A stretch of 32,396 nucleotides of DNA, from assembly GCF_000425665.1 (NCBI RefSeq), contig NZ_KE384431.1, forward strand, positions 1 through 32,396, written 5' to 3'. Source of the stretch: Gemella cuniculi DSM 15828 (GTDB lineage Bacteria > Bacillota > Bacilli > Staphylococcales > Gemellaceae). Both the position numbers and the translations under genes were made by a program. The number at the start of each line of letters is the position of its first letter. Positions within the stretch are counted from its first letter, which is position 1. Below the pieces are notes generated by a model, which saw only the letters and a list, made by a program, of their open reading frames with translations, was not told where the DNA came from and ran no database searches. Shown one piece after another: positions 18,313-27,826 of this stretch.

Positions 18313-19968
18313 ATGAAGTCAGATTTTCAAATTTCAAATGAATGTGAAAAAAAACATATTGTAGAAGTTGCAGCAAAGTTAGGTATTAAAGAAGAAGAAT
18401 TAATTCTTTATGGAAACCACAAAGCAAAAATTCAAACAAAAAATATAAAAAATGATATTAAAGAAGAAGCAAAATTGATTTTAGTTACTGCTATAAATCC
18501 AACATCAAGCGGTGAAGGGAAATCTACAGTAACCATAGGATTATCTGATGCATTAAATAAAATCGGAAAAAAATCATGCGTTGCACTACGTGAACCATCG
18601 CTAGGACCAGTTTTAGGTAGAAAAGGAGGTGCTGCTGGTGGAGGATATGCCCAGGTAGTTCCTATGGAAGAAATTAATTTGCATTTTACTGGGGATATGC
18701 ATGCTATCACAACAGCACACAATGCAATAGCTGTGTTGGTCAATAATCATGTTTTTCAAGGTAACGAATTAGATATAGAAAAAATAGTATTTAATCGTGT
18801 AATGGATATGAATGCAAGAGATCTTCGTCATATTAAAGTTAATGCAGGAACAGATTTAGAAAGAGAAGATGGTTTTGATATTACGGTTGCTAGCGAAATA
18901 ATGGCTATTTTATGTTTATCAGAAAGTTTGGGAGATTTAAAAGAAAAACTAAAAAATATTTTAGTTGCATATACTTCAAAAGGAGAACCGATTTTCCTAA
19001 AAGATTTAAAAATCGAAGGTGTAATTACTTCATTACTAAAAGATGCAATTAAACCAAATATAGTTCAAACATTAGAAAATAATCCAGCAATAATTCATGG
19101 TGGACCATTTGCAAATATTGCACACGGATGCAACTCAATTTTAGCAACTAAGACAGCTTTAAAATATGCAGATTATGTTATAACTGAAGCAGGCTTTGGT
19201 GCTGATCTTGGTGCGGAGAAATTTTTAGATATTAAGTGTCGTAAATCAGGATTGAAACCAAAAGTCGCAGTAGTGGTAGCAACGATAAAAGCCCTAAAAC
19301 TTCATGGTAATATTGAAGAAAAAGATTTGAAAGAAGAAAATCTAGAAGCATTAGCAAAAGGTGTTGAAAACTTAGAAAAACATATAGAAAATCTTAAAAA
19401 ATATAATTTGCCAATAGTAGTAGCTCTGAATGTTTTTGTTACAGACACAGAAAACGAACTTGCATTTTTAGAGGAATGGGCACTTAAGCAAGGTGTTAAA
19501 TTATCAAGAACAGAAGTTTGGGAAAAAGGTGGAGCTGGTGGTATTGACCTTGCCCAAAAAGTAATTGAAGCAGCAGAAAATAATAATGAAGAATTAAAAT
19601 TACTTTATAATGATGAAGCATCAATCATAGAAAAAATCGAAACAATCTGTCAGGAAATATATGGAGCAGATGGTGTTAATATAGCAGATAATGTAAAAGA
19701 AGAAATAGCAAAAATAGAAAAATTAGGTTTTAAAAAATTACCTGTATGTATGGCTAAAACGCCAGCTTCATTAACCGACAATGCAAAATTAAAAGGGCGA
19801 CCACATGGATTTAAGATTACAATTAATGATGTGAAGTTAAGAAGTGGAGCAGGTTTTGTAGTTGTATACGCTAATAAAGTATTAACAATGCCAGGATTAC
19901 CCAAAGTTCCAAGTGCATTGAATATTGATATTGATGAAGAAACTGAAACTATTTTAGGAATTTTTTAG
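18313..19968 (+). CDS. fhs: Formate-tetrahydrofolate ligase
   Basis: Makes 10-formyl-THF from formate, THF and ATP. The 551-residue length is typical. A P-loop-like NPTSSGEGKST near residue 66 binds ATP, and REPSLGPVLGRKGGAAGGGY, FTGDMHAITTAHN, GGPFANIAHGCNS and EAGFGADLGAEKF are hallmarks of the family. The start follows GAGAGG. The position between purB and purA makes sense, because PurN and PurH each use one 10-formyl-THF per IMP. After the stop only a weak 7-bp hairpin is seen (about 19969-19990). Confidence 0.97.
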   Translation: MKSDFQISNECEKKHIVEVAAKLGIKEEELILYGNHKAKIQTKNIKNDIKEEAKLILVTAINPTSSGEGKSTVTIGLSDALNKIGKKSCVALREPSLGPVLGRKGGAAGGGYAQVVPMEEINLHFTGDMHAITTAHNAIAVLVNNHVFQGNELDIEKIVFNRVMDMNARDLRHIKVNAGTDLEREDGFDITVASEIMAILCLSESLGDLKEKLKNILVAYTSKGEPIFLKDLKIEGVITSLLKDAIKPNIVQTLENNPAIIHGGPFANIAHGCNSILATKTALKYADYVITEAGFGADLGAEKFLDIKCRKSGLKPKVAVVVATIKALKLHGNIEEKDLKEENLEALAKGVENLEKHIENLKKYNLPIVVALNVFVTDTENELAFLEEWALKQGVKLSRTEVWEKGGAGGIDLAQKVIEAAENNNEELKLLYNDEASIIEKIETICQEIYGADGVNIADNVKEEIAKIEKLGFKKLPVCMAKTPASLTDNAKLKGRPHGFKITINDVKLRSGAGFVVVYANKVLTMPGLPKVPSALNIDIDEETETILGIF

Positions 19969-20039
19969 AATTAAAAGAAATTTAATTTTATTTCACGTAT
20001 TTTTAAAACAAAAATATATAAAAATAAGGTAAATTATGA

Positions 20040-20073
20040 TATAATATATATGTTTGAGTTTAAAAAATATAAT
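20040..20073 (+). promoter_or_regulatory. Candidate -10 elements upstream of purA
   Basis: TATAAT occurs at 20040-20045 and 20068-20073 in the 209-nt gap between fhs and purA. Neither has a good -35 box at the right distance, so the call is weak. A separate promoter is nevertheless plausible given the gap. Confidence 0.3.
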
Positions 20074-20083
20074 ATACTATGTC

Positions 20084-20099
20084 ATAGCCGAATATTTCG
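20084..20099 (+). promoter_or_regulatory. PurBox-like inverted CGAA site before purA
   Basis: ATAGCCGAATATT (20084-20096) matches the PurBox pattern at 11 of 13 positions, and CGAATATTTCG (20089-20099) is an exact palindrome with CGAA and TTCG arms. It lies just after the second candidate -10 element, so binding could block transcription. PurR control is inferred only. Confidence 0.35.
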
Positions 20100-20174
20100 A
20101 CAAAGTAGTTTAAGTATTTAATTAAATAAAAACCTTTATATTCAATTTAAAAACTTACTTTTATAGGAGGATGA

Positions 20175-21464
<1,290 letters not shown>

Positions 21465-21485
21465 AAAACTAGTATAAAATAATAT

Positions 21486-21523
21486 AAAAATGAATTGATA
21501 AAAAATCAATTCATTTTTTATTT
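21486..21523 (+). terminator. Intrinsic terminator after purA
   Basis: ATGAATTGAT (21490-21499) and ATCAATTCAT (21505-21514) are perfectly complementary, with flanking A and T tracts extending the stem, an A-only loop and a T-rich tail. Confidence 0.85.
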
Positions 21524-21556
21524 TATTTCATCTCCAATTCACTTGAACTTGGTATA

Positions 21557-21562
21557 TTGACA
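21557..21562 (+). promoter_or_regulatory. Candidate -35 element of the Vex-like operon
   Basis: A consensus TTGACA. The region 17 to 20 nt downstream is A/T-rich (TTTTAAATT) but has no clean -10 box. This gap is the only place upstream of the operon for a promoter. Confidence 0.3.
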
Positions 21563-21635
21563 TTAGTGTAGTTAATTAGTTTTAAATTAATAGTGGAAGT
21601 TGGAAAGAGAGTTTTGTTTAGTCATATGGGAGAAA

Positions 21636-21695
21636 ATGAAAATTAGAATTTATTATAATGTCTTTAAATGTAAAAAAATATTATTTTGCCTTTGA
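21636..21695 (+). CDS. Small ORF (19 aa) upstream of the Vex-like permease
   Basis: ATG at 21636 behind GGGAG (short spacing) encodes MKIRIYYNVFKCKKILFCL and a TGA. The peptide is cationic, with five Lys/Arg, and contains two Cys. It ends 55 nt before the first permease gene. In pneumococcus the small peptide gene pep27 lies at the equivalent place before vex1. No sequence likeness to Pep27 is evident, and an ORF of this size can occur by chance. Confidence 0.25.
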   Translation: MKIRIYYNVFKCKKILFCL

Positions 21696-21750
21696 ATTTT
21701 AAACTATAATTTAAAATTTTCTGACTAAAAAAATTATGAGGTGAAAATAT

Positions 21751-23136
21751 ATGTCAATATTCAAAAAAGCATTGCTTTATATAACTAGAAAAAAATTAAA
21801 AACGATAATAATATTTTTTATTCTAGTAAGTATGTCCACGATGGTTTTAAGTACAATTTCCATAAAAAAATCAACGGACAATTTAGCCAAAGAAACTTTT
21901 AAAAATATAACTAGTAGTTTCTCTATGGAAATAAATAGGAGAACAAATCCAGGAACACCGAGAGGTGCTGGTAATATTGTAGGGAAAGATATTGAGCAGG
22001 TTAAAAATATTCCTGGTATAAAAAAATATATAAAAAGAATGAGTGTATCAGCTGATTTAGTAGATTTAGAACCTTTAAAATTAGCTAATCACAGACTTGA
22101 AGAGCAAAATTCAGAAAATAAAAAACGATTTTCTAAAACAGTTATTGTAACTGGAACAAATGATTCTTCATTGGATGATAGATTTTCTGCTGAAACGTTG
22201 AAACTAGTACAAGGTAGACATTTGCAGGAATCTGACAGTAATAGTGTTTTAGTTCATGAAGATTTCGCTAAAAAAAATAATTTAAAATTAGGGGATAAAA
22301 TTAAATTAAAAGGAAATCCACATGATGCAGATAATGAAAAAAAATCTGAAAGAGAAACTGAAGTAACAGTAGTAGGTATGTTTACAGGGAAAAACAAAGG
22401 GAATACTACTAGTCATATGGAGTTGTATGATAATATATTTATTACAGATACAACAACAACTAAAACATTATATGATTATGAAGATGGAAAAGAAATCTAC
22501 CAAGATGCTATATTCTTAGTTGATGGAAAAGATAATTTAGATAAAGTAATAACAGAAGCAAAAAAACTACCTATTAACTGGAGACTATTTAATTTAGTAA
22601 AAAGTAATCAAAACTTCCCAGTATTACAAAAATCTTTAGATTCTATATATGGTATAACTAATGGTGTCTTTGTAGGAACATTAATATTTAGTGTAATTAC
22701 CCTTTCACTTATTTTATTCTTATGGATTAATGGACGAAGAAAAGAAATTGGTGTTAATCTTGCACTAGGTGTTTCTAAAGCTAAGATAATAGGTCAGTAT
22801 GTAGTAGAATTAGTGTTAATCAGTATACCAAGTTTTGTTGTTTCATACTTCTTAGGACGAGCGATCAGTCAAAGTATTGGTAATCAAATCTTATCACAAT
22901 CAATAAAAACTGTTTCGAAAAGTGTAGCGAATGAAACTAAAGGAGTAATGTACGGAGCGAATGCAGAAGTAGAAGGTGCAAGTAAAATGATAACATCAAT
23001 AGATGTTAGTGTTAATCCGGCAGATATGGCGAGTGTTGTAGGTATAGGATTAGCTATAATTATTGTAGCAATTTGCATAGCATCGATTCGATTAGCTTAT
23101 AAAAAACCAAAAGAATTATTATCTAATATTAATTAG
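21751..23136 (+). CDS. FtsX-family ABC transporter permease, Vex3-like
   Basis: A 461-residue membrane protein with one N-terminal membrane segment, a large extracytoplasmic domain (about residues 35-305) and three C-terminal segments, the MacB/FtsX layout. Several stretches resemble pneumococcal Vex3 as I remember it: NRRTNPGTPRGAGNI in the outer domain, VTGTNDSS, HDADNEK, and SLILFLWINGRRKEIGVNLA at the cytoplasmic coupling helix. Such transporters work mechanically on peptides or envelope substrates rather than by simple import. GAGGTGA precedes the ATG. It heads a probable operon with the second permease (51 nt on), the ATPase and perhaps the two-component genes. In pneumococcus the order is permease-ATPase-permease, so the arrangement here differs. 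Confidence 0.85.
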   Translation: MSIFKKALLYITRKKLKTIIIFFILVSMSTMVLSTISIKKSTDNLAKETFKNITSSFSMEINRRTNPGTPRGAGNIVGKDIEQVKNIPGIKKYIKRMSVSADLVDLEPLKLANHRLEEQNSENKKRFSKTVIVTGTNDSSLDDRFSAETLKLVQGRHLQESDSNSVLVHEDFAKKNNLKLGDKIKLKGNPHDADNEKKSERETEVTVVGMFTGKNKGNTTSHMELYDNIFITDTTTTKTLYDYEDGKEIYQDAIFLVDGKDNLDKVITEAKKLPINWRLFNLVKSNQNFPVLQKSLDSIYGITNGVFVGTLIFSVITLSLILFLWINGRRKEIGVNLALGVSKAKIIGQYVVELVLISIPSFVVSYFLGRAISQSIGNQILSQSIKTVSKSVANETKGVMYGANAEVEGASKMITSIDVSVNPADMASVVGIGLAIIIVAICIASIRLAYKKPKELLSNIN

Positions 23137-23187
23137 TCATAATAATATATAGGTAAACAACATAAGTTAGCGAAAGGAGTTATACAT

Positions 23188-24471
23188 ATGCCAGTTTTTA
23201 AAAGAGCTTATCTGTATATTATTAGAAAAAAAGTAAAGAGTGTAATAATGTTTTTGTTGTTAACTATAATATCAACTTTATTACTAAGCAGTAATATTTT
23301 AAATAATACTACTAAGAGTATTTCTAATAAAATTTATGAAAATTCTAGCTTTGGCTTTACTGTAGAAAATACATCAAAAACTAATAAAGAGATTCCAATG
23401 ACAAAATTGGATGAGATTTCTAAATTACCAGAAGTCAAAAACTCTAATTACAAATTTTCAACACCAGTAAAAGTTTTAAATAAAAAAGTAGTAGAAGGAA
23501 AAGGGAACGTTGTTTTAAACGAAGATGTCAAAAAACCAAATCTTGTTATGTTAAATGCGAATACAACTACTTCCCAAAATTCAGATTTCAAAAGCGAAGT
23601 ATTAAAGTTAGAAAAAGGTAGACACATAGAAGCAACAGATAAATATAAAGTTTTAGTTCATGAAGAATTTGCAAAATTAAATGGACTTGACATAGGAAGT
23701 AAAATTGAATTAGAAAAAAATGAAGGTGAAAATAAAAACACTACTTCAAAAAAAGAATACGAAGTAGTAGGAATTTATTCAGGGAAGAAAAGTAATGACT
23801 TTCAAGGTTTAAGTTCAGACCTTATAGAAAATACTGTATATACTGATTATAATTCCAGTCAAGAACTAATGAAATTTTCAAAAAATGATTTTAAAGTTAC
23901 TTCTGTGGATTATTTTGTAAAAGATCCGAAAAAATTAGAAGAAACTATTCAATCAGTAAAAAAATTGTCTATAGATGAGATTGAAGTATCAAAATCAAAT
24001 AAAAATTTTCAAACTGTTATTGCTTCACTACAGAGTATAGAAAAAATAATTAATCTTGTGAGAATAGGAAGTATAATCAGTAGTGTGATAATATTATCAC
24101 TAGTGTTAATATTTTGGTTGAGAGAAAGATTGTATGAAATAGGGGTATTGTTATCTATAGGTAATTCTAAAATAAAAATTGTAACTCAACAGATATTGGA
24201 ATTAATTTTTATTTCAATATTTAGTATAACAATATCTAGTATTATTGAAAGTGTAATTTTAAAATATGGAATAAAAAGTGTAGTAGAGAAATTAGGTACA
24301 GAGGATTTACCAGAAGCGATTTCTCAACAAATACTAAATGTAAAAGTAGGAATAGGGGATATTACGTTAGTATCAATAATATTATTCTTAATTATAGTTT
24401 TTGCGGTTGGAGCAACATCAATGATTATACTAAGAATGAAACCAAAAGATATTTTATCAAAAATGAGTTAA
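23188..24471 (+). CDS. FtsX-family ABC transporter permease, second (Vex1-like position)
   Basis: A 427-residue protein with the same plan as its neighbour: an N-terminal segment after VFKRAYLYIIRKK, a soluble outer domain up to about residue 285, and three C-terminal membrane segments with LIFWLRERLYEIGVLLSIGN as the coupling region. The two proteins are paralogous (shared N-terminal pattern, KLEKGRHIEATDKYKVLVHE against the KLVQGRHLQESDSN-type segment) but clearly diverged, so they probably form a heterodimer. AAAGGAG lies before the ATG, and the ATPase gene follows after 17 nt. By elimination it corresponds to Vex1; I do not recognise specific Vex1 residues. Confidence 0.82.
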   Translation: MPVFKRAYLYIIRKKVKSVIMFLLLTIISTLLLSSNILNNTTKSISNKIYENSSFGFTVENTSKTNKEIPMTKLDEISKLPEVKNSNYKFSTPVKVLNKKVVEGKGNVVLNEDVKKPNLVMLNANTTTSQNSDFKSEVLKLEKGRHIEATDKYKVLVHEEFAKLNGLDIGSKIELEKNEGENKNTTSKKEYEVVGIYSGKKSNDFQGLSSDLIENTVYTDYNSSQELMKFSKNDFKVTSVDYFVKDPKKLEETIQSVKKLSIDEIEVSKSNKNFQTVIASLQSIEKIINLVRIGSIISSVIILSLVLIFWLRERLYEIGVLLSIGNSKIKIVTQQILELIFISIFSITISSIIESVILKYGIKSVVEKLGTEDLPEAISQQILNVKVGIGDITLVSIILFLIIVFAVGATSMIILRMKPKDILSKMS

Positions 24472-24488
24472 GAGAGGAATAAGAATAT

Positions 24489-25121
24489 ATGTCAATTTTG
24501 AAAATTAAAAATGTTAGTTATTCATATGAAAATAAAAAAGAAAAAGTGTTGAAAAATCTAAATGTAGAATTTGAAGCTGGAAAATTTTACGCAATAATAG
24601 GGAAATCCGGTGCAGGAAAATCTACACTATTGTCACTGTTAGCGGGACTAGATACACCAACTAGTGGAAAAATATTATTCAATGACGAGGACATAGAAGA
24701 AAAAGGATACAGTTATCATAGAAGTCATCAAATTTCTTTAGTTTTCCAAAGTTATAATCTAATCGATTATTTAACACCATTAGAAAATTTAAAATTAGTA
24801 TCTTCTTCAGCGAATAAAGATATTCTTTTACAATTAGGTCTAGAAGAAGATCAAATAAATAGAAATATTATGAAATTATCAGGAGGTCAACAACAAAGGG
24901 TAGCGATAGCTAGAGCACTTGTGTCACAAGCGCCAATTATATTAGCAGACGAACCCACAGGTAACTTAGACGAAAATACAGCAGAAGACATTATTAAAAT
25001 ATTAAAAGATTCAGCAAAGGAAAGGAACAAATGCGTAATCGTTGTAACACACAGCAATCAATTATCGAAAGCAGCGGATGTCGTGTTACAATTACAAGAT
25101 AAAAAACTAAAAGTAGTATAA
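24489..25121 (+). CDS. ABC transporter ATP-binding protein (Vex2-like)
   Basis: The 210-residue nucleotide-binding subunit of the LolD/MacB/BceA type. Walker A GKSGAGKST (38-46), Q-loop FQSYNL, ABC signature LSGGQQQRVAIARAL (from residue 130), Walker B ILADEPTGNLDE (D154, catalytic E155) and the switch His in VVTHS are all intact, so it should be active. It presumably pairs with the two permeases just upstream. Its stop is followed by a long inverted repeat at 25152-25210 and then the regulator gene. Confidence 0.93.
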   Translation: MSILKIKNVSYSYENKKEKVLKNLNVEFEAGKFYAIIGKSGAGKSTLLSLLAGLDTPTSGKILFNDEDIEEKGYSYHRSHQISLVFQSYNLIDYLTPLENLKLVSSSANKDILLQLGLEEDQINRNIMKLSGGQQQRVAIARALVSQAPIILADEPTGNLDENTAEDIIKILKDSAKERNKCVIVVTHSNQLSKAADVVLQLQDKKLKVV

Positions 25122-25151
25122 AATGTAATCAATAAAATATAAAACATATGA

Positions 25152-25210
25152 AATTCGGAGTAAGAAATTAAATTTATCACAGCTAATAAAAAATATTTTT
25201 ACTCCGAATT
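25152..25210. repeat. 12-bp perfect inverted repeat between the ABC genes and the regulator gene
   Basis: AATTCGGAGTAA (25152-25163) and TTACTCCGAATT (25199-25210) are exact reverse complements separated by 35 nt. No T-tract follows directly, but T-rich DNA begins about 10 nt later. It may be an inefficient terminator or a binding site for the regulator encoded downstream. Confidence 0.65.
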
Positions 25211-25336
25211 AATATGGTAATTTTATTTTTTTATTGTTTTTTTAATTTTTTAGCAAATGACAAAGTACATTAATTGAAAAAAATACTATAAAATGTTATG
25301 CTTGTAAGAGAATTTTTGTTAAAGGTAAAAGGAATA

Positions 25337-25990
25337 ATGAATATATTAGTAGTAGATGACGAACAAACAATATTAGATGGAGTAGAAGAGTATTTAAGGG
25401 AAGAAGGATATAATGTTTTTACCGCAAAAGACGGAACAGAAGCGGTAGAAGTCTTCAAGGAAACTGAAATTAATTTAATAGTATTAGACTTAATGTTACC
25501 AGAAAGAAGTGGATTTGAAGTACTAGAAGAAATAAGAACAGAAAGCAATATTCCTGTTATTATTTTAAGTGCTATGGAAGACGAAATTTCACAATTAAAA
25601 GGATTTGATATGGAAGCAGATGACTATGTAACAAAACCTTTTTCTTTGCCACTTTTGTCTAAAAGAATAAATGCGTTATTAAAAAGACATTATGGAAATC
25701 ATGAAATTTGGAGATATAGAGAAGCTGTTGTCGATTTTACAAGCTATAAGGCAGTCTATTTAGATAAAGAAGCGGATATTAAACCGAAAGAAATAGATGT
25801 TTTAAAATTTTTACTACAACATTCTAACCAAGCAGTTAGTAGAGAACAAATATTGGAGTATGTATGGGATAGAAGTGCAGAAATTCCTTACGATAGAGTT
25901 ATAGATGTTTATGTAAAAAACCTAAGAAAAAAATTGGGGCTTGATTGCATAGTTACTGTAAAAAATGTAGGGTATAAGTTGAGTCTATGA
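25337..25990 (+). CDS. vncR: OmpR/PhoB-family response regulator, VncR-like
   Basis: A 217-residue regulator. I choose ATG 25337 (MNILVVDDE), behind AAAAGG, because the frame upstream to 25298 adds 13 residues that do not fit a receiver domain. The receiver has the acidic pocket D7-D8, phospho-acceptor D51 (IVLDLMLP), and Lys in [11 protein letters not shown]. The C-terminal winged helix contains [40 protein letters not shown] and VKNVGYKL, close to what I recall of pneumococcal VncR. It overlaps the kinase gene by 4 nt. The likely target is the ABC operon just upstream. The homology assignment is from memory, so the symbol is tentative. Confidence 0.88.
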   Translation: MNILVVDDEQTILDGVEEYLREEGYNVFTAKDGTEAVEVFKETEINLIVLDLMLPERSGFEVLEEIRTESNIPVIILSAMEDEISQLKGFDMEADDYVTKPFSLPLLSKRINALLKRHYGNHEIWRYREAVVDFTSYKAVYLDKEADIKPKEIDVLKFLLQHSNQAVSREQILEYVWDRSAEIPYDRVIDVYVKNLRKKLGLDCIVTVKNVGYKLSL

Positions 25991-27363
25991 TGAAAAATAT
26001 GGGAATTCTTCCAAGAACATTCTTAAAAACATTAGGAATTCTAGGAATGATAATAATTATTGTACACGTAATAATATACTTTACTTTTCCAGTTTTTTAT
26101 GTGGAAAAACAAAGAAATAAATTGAGAGAAAATGCAGAAGTTTTTGTAAAATACTTAGAGCAAAAAGATTCTAGAGAAATTCCAGGCTTGCTAGAGTCAT
26201 ATTCAAAAAATTTAGGTATTTCTGTACATTTGAAAGATGATGTTGATAAAGGTAAGTCACCAATAATTCATGATTTACAAATTGATAAGGATAATGATGT
26301 TAACTACATTATTATAGAAGAAAAAACTATAAAAACTAAAGATAATAAAACTTTAGAAGTACAGTTTGTTTCAGGAACTAATGTATTAACAGAAGCAGTA
26401 GACATCGCTTTGCTTTATTTACCGTTTACTCTTATATCAACGCTGATATTTTGCTTTATATTTTCTTATTTTTACTCAAAAAAATTAGTAGAACCATTGC
26501 TCTATATTGCAAAAACTACAAAAAAAATGCAGAATATGGAGTCAGATGCTAGATTTAATGAAAAAAATAAAGGTGAACTAGGTGAAGTAGGTTCGCAAAT
26601 AGATAGAGTTTACAGTAAATTATTAGCTACGATAAAAGATTTAGAAACAAAAAATAAAAATATAATCGAGTTACAAGAGCAAAAAGTAGCATTTTTACGT
26701 GGTGCATCGCACGAATTAAAAACACCGTTGGCAGGAATTAGAATAATCTTAGAAAATATGAAATACAATGTAGGAAGATACAAAGATCACGATAAATATT
26801 TATCAGAAACTATTGTGAAAATAGATAGCCTGAATATTTTATTACGTGAGATTTTGGAATCTTCAAAATTTCAAGAATGGACTAGAAACAAGCAAGTGTT
26901 AAATATAAAAGGTTTAACTGGAGTAATAATAGAAAGGCATAGAGAATTATATTTAGCAAAAAATATCAGTATACATAATGATGTAGAAGAAACAACAACT
27001 ATTTTTATGAGTATACAAGCACTAGATAAGATTCTATCTAATGTTATAAGCAATGCTATTAAGTATTCTCCTAAAGATGGTGATGTATATATTTATGATA
27101 AGGATGGTTATTTAATTATTGACAATCCTTGTCCACCTTTAAACAAAGAATCATTAGATAATTTATTTAAAATTTTCTATCATTCACAAGTAGTAAATAA
27201 ATCTCAAAATGGAACAGGGTTAGGTTTATATATCGTGAAAAACATTTTAGAAAGTTATAAATTAGAGTATAGCTTTAAACCGTATGAACAAGGAATGAGA
27301 TTTAAAATAAAATTAACGAACAAAAACGAAAATAAAGAAAATGAAGAAGACGAAATAGAATAA
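25987..27363 (+). CDS. vncS: Sensor histidine kinase, VncS-like
   Basis: A 458-residue membrane kinase. A membrane segment at about 12-36, an outer sensing domain of about 100 residues, and a second segment at about 139-162 lead to a HAMP-like linker. The phosphotransfer site is H242 in [15 protein letters not shown], a motif shared with VncS, followed by [16 protein letters not shown]. The ATPase part has the N-box [11 protein letters not shown], a shortened G1 box (DNPCPP instead of DxGxG), and [11 protein letters not shown]. An altered G1 box also occurs in pneumococcal VncS as I remember it. The start overlaps the regulator stop (ATGATG) and the Shine-Dalgarno is poor, pointing to translational coupling. 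The gene ends with a Glu-rich tail and a strong terminator. Confidence 0.88.
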   Translation: MMKNMGILPRTFLKTLGILGMIIIIVHVIIYFTFPVFYVEKQRNKLRENAEVFVKYLEQKDSREIPGLLESYSKNLGISVHLKDDVDKGKSPIIHDLQIDKDNDVNYIIIEEKTIKTKDNKTLEVQFVSGTNVLTEAVDIALLYLPFTLISTLIFCFIFSYFYSKKLVEPLLYIAKTTKKMQNMESDARFNEKNKGELGEVGSQIDRVYSKLLATIKDLETKNKNIIELQEQKVAFLRGASHELKTPLAGIRIILENMKYNVGRYKDHDKYLSETIVKIDSLNILLREILESSKFQEWTRNKQVLNIKGLTGVIIERHRELYLAKNISIHNDVEETTTIFMSIQALDKILSNVISNAIKYSPKDGDVYIYDKDGYLIIDNPCPPLNKESLDNLFKIFYHSQVVNKSQNGTGLGLYIVKNILESYKLEYSFKPYEQGMRFKIKLTNKNENKENEEDEIE

Positions 27364-27367
27364 AAAG

Positions 27368-27411
27368 AATTACCCTCTAAAATCTTGATGAATTTTAGAG
27401 GGTAATTTTTT
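27368..27411 (+). terminator. Strong intrinsic terminator after the sensor kinase
   Basis: Arms at 27368-27383 and 27392-27407 are fully complementary (16 bp, with the GC-rich core ACCCTCT/AGAGGGT), with an 8-nt loop and a six-T tail. It ends the Vex/Vnc-like transcription unit. Confidence 0.93.
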
Positions 27412-27528
27412 GTTAACGAAATATTATTAAAGATTTTATCTGGAATATTTTTTACACTTATATGTACCTAAGTGCTAATATATACCTAATTTTATTTTCT
27501 TTAAAAAATAAAATTTATTTTTCTAAAT

Positions 27529-27558
27529 TTCATACAAACTTCATATATCAGATATAAA
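27529..27558 (+). promoter_or_regulatory. Promoter of surface protein gene 1
   Basis: TTCATA (27529-27534), 18 nt, TATAAA (27553-27558). The -35 box alone is weak, but the same two boxes with the same 18-nt spacing occur before the second surface gene (31093-31122), with similar sequence around the expected start site. A second candidate, TTGCTT-16 nt-TATAAT, lies at 27734-27761. Confidence 0.5.
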
Positions 27559-27619
27559 ATGTAAGAGCGAACAAATTTGTAGCAATAATAATTTAATAGT
27601 AAACCGTAAAAATATAAAG

Positions 27620-27745
27620 TTTATAAGCAATGTTTTATAGTTGATAAAAAGAATAAAATAAGTTTAATTCTAATTAATAAAAAAATATTCTTTCTTAAAT
27701 AAGATACAAATATTTTATTTTCCAATTATAACATTGCTTTATAAA
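27620..27745 (+). promoter_or_regulatory. Inverted-repeat leader of surface protein gene 1
   Basis: Arms at 27620-27643 and 27722-27745 are reverse complements over about 24 nt with a few mismatches or bulges, centred on AGCAATGTT and AACATTGCT, with a 78-nt A/T-rich spacer. The same core arms occur in the leader of the second surface gene. It can form a long stem in the 5' UTR; the role is unknown. Confidence 0.6.
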
Positions 27746-27826
27746 TTTTGTATAATATAATTTTGCTAAATAGGATTTACTTAAAATTATAATATACGAT
27801 ACAATTTATAGAAGGAGTATATAAAA

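Noticed and set aside
25298-25336. Upstream in-frame ATG of the response regulator
   Set aside because: It adds 13 residues before a receiver domain that normally begins with the ILVVDDE strand; ATG 25337 has AAAAGG upstream.
27620-27745. Invertible phase-variable promoter flanked by inverted repeats
   Set aside because: The arms have mismatches and bulges, no recombinase gene is in the window, and the equivalent arms in the second gene flank a different, shorter spacer. A hairpin leader is simpler, though strain comparison could reopen the idea.
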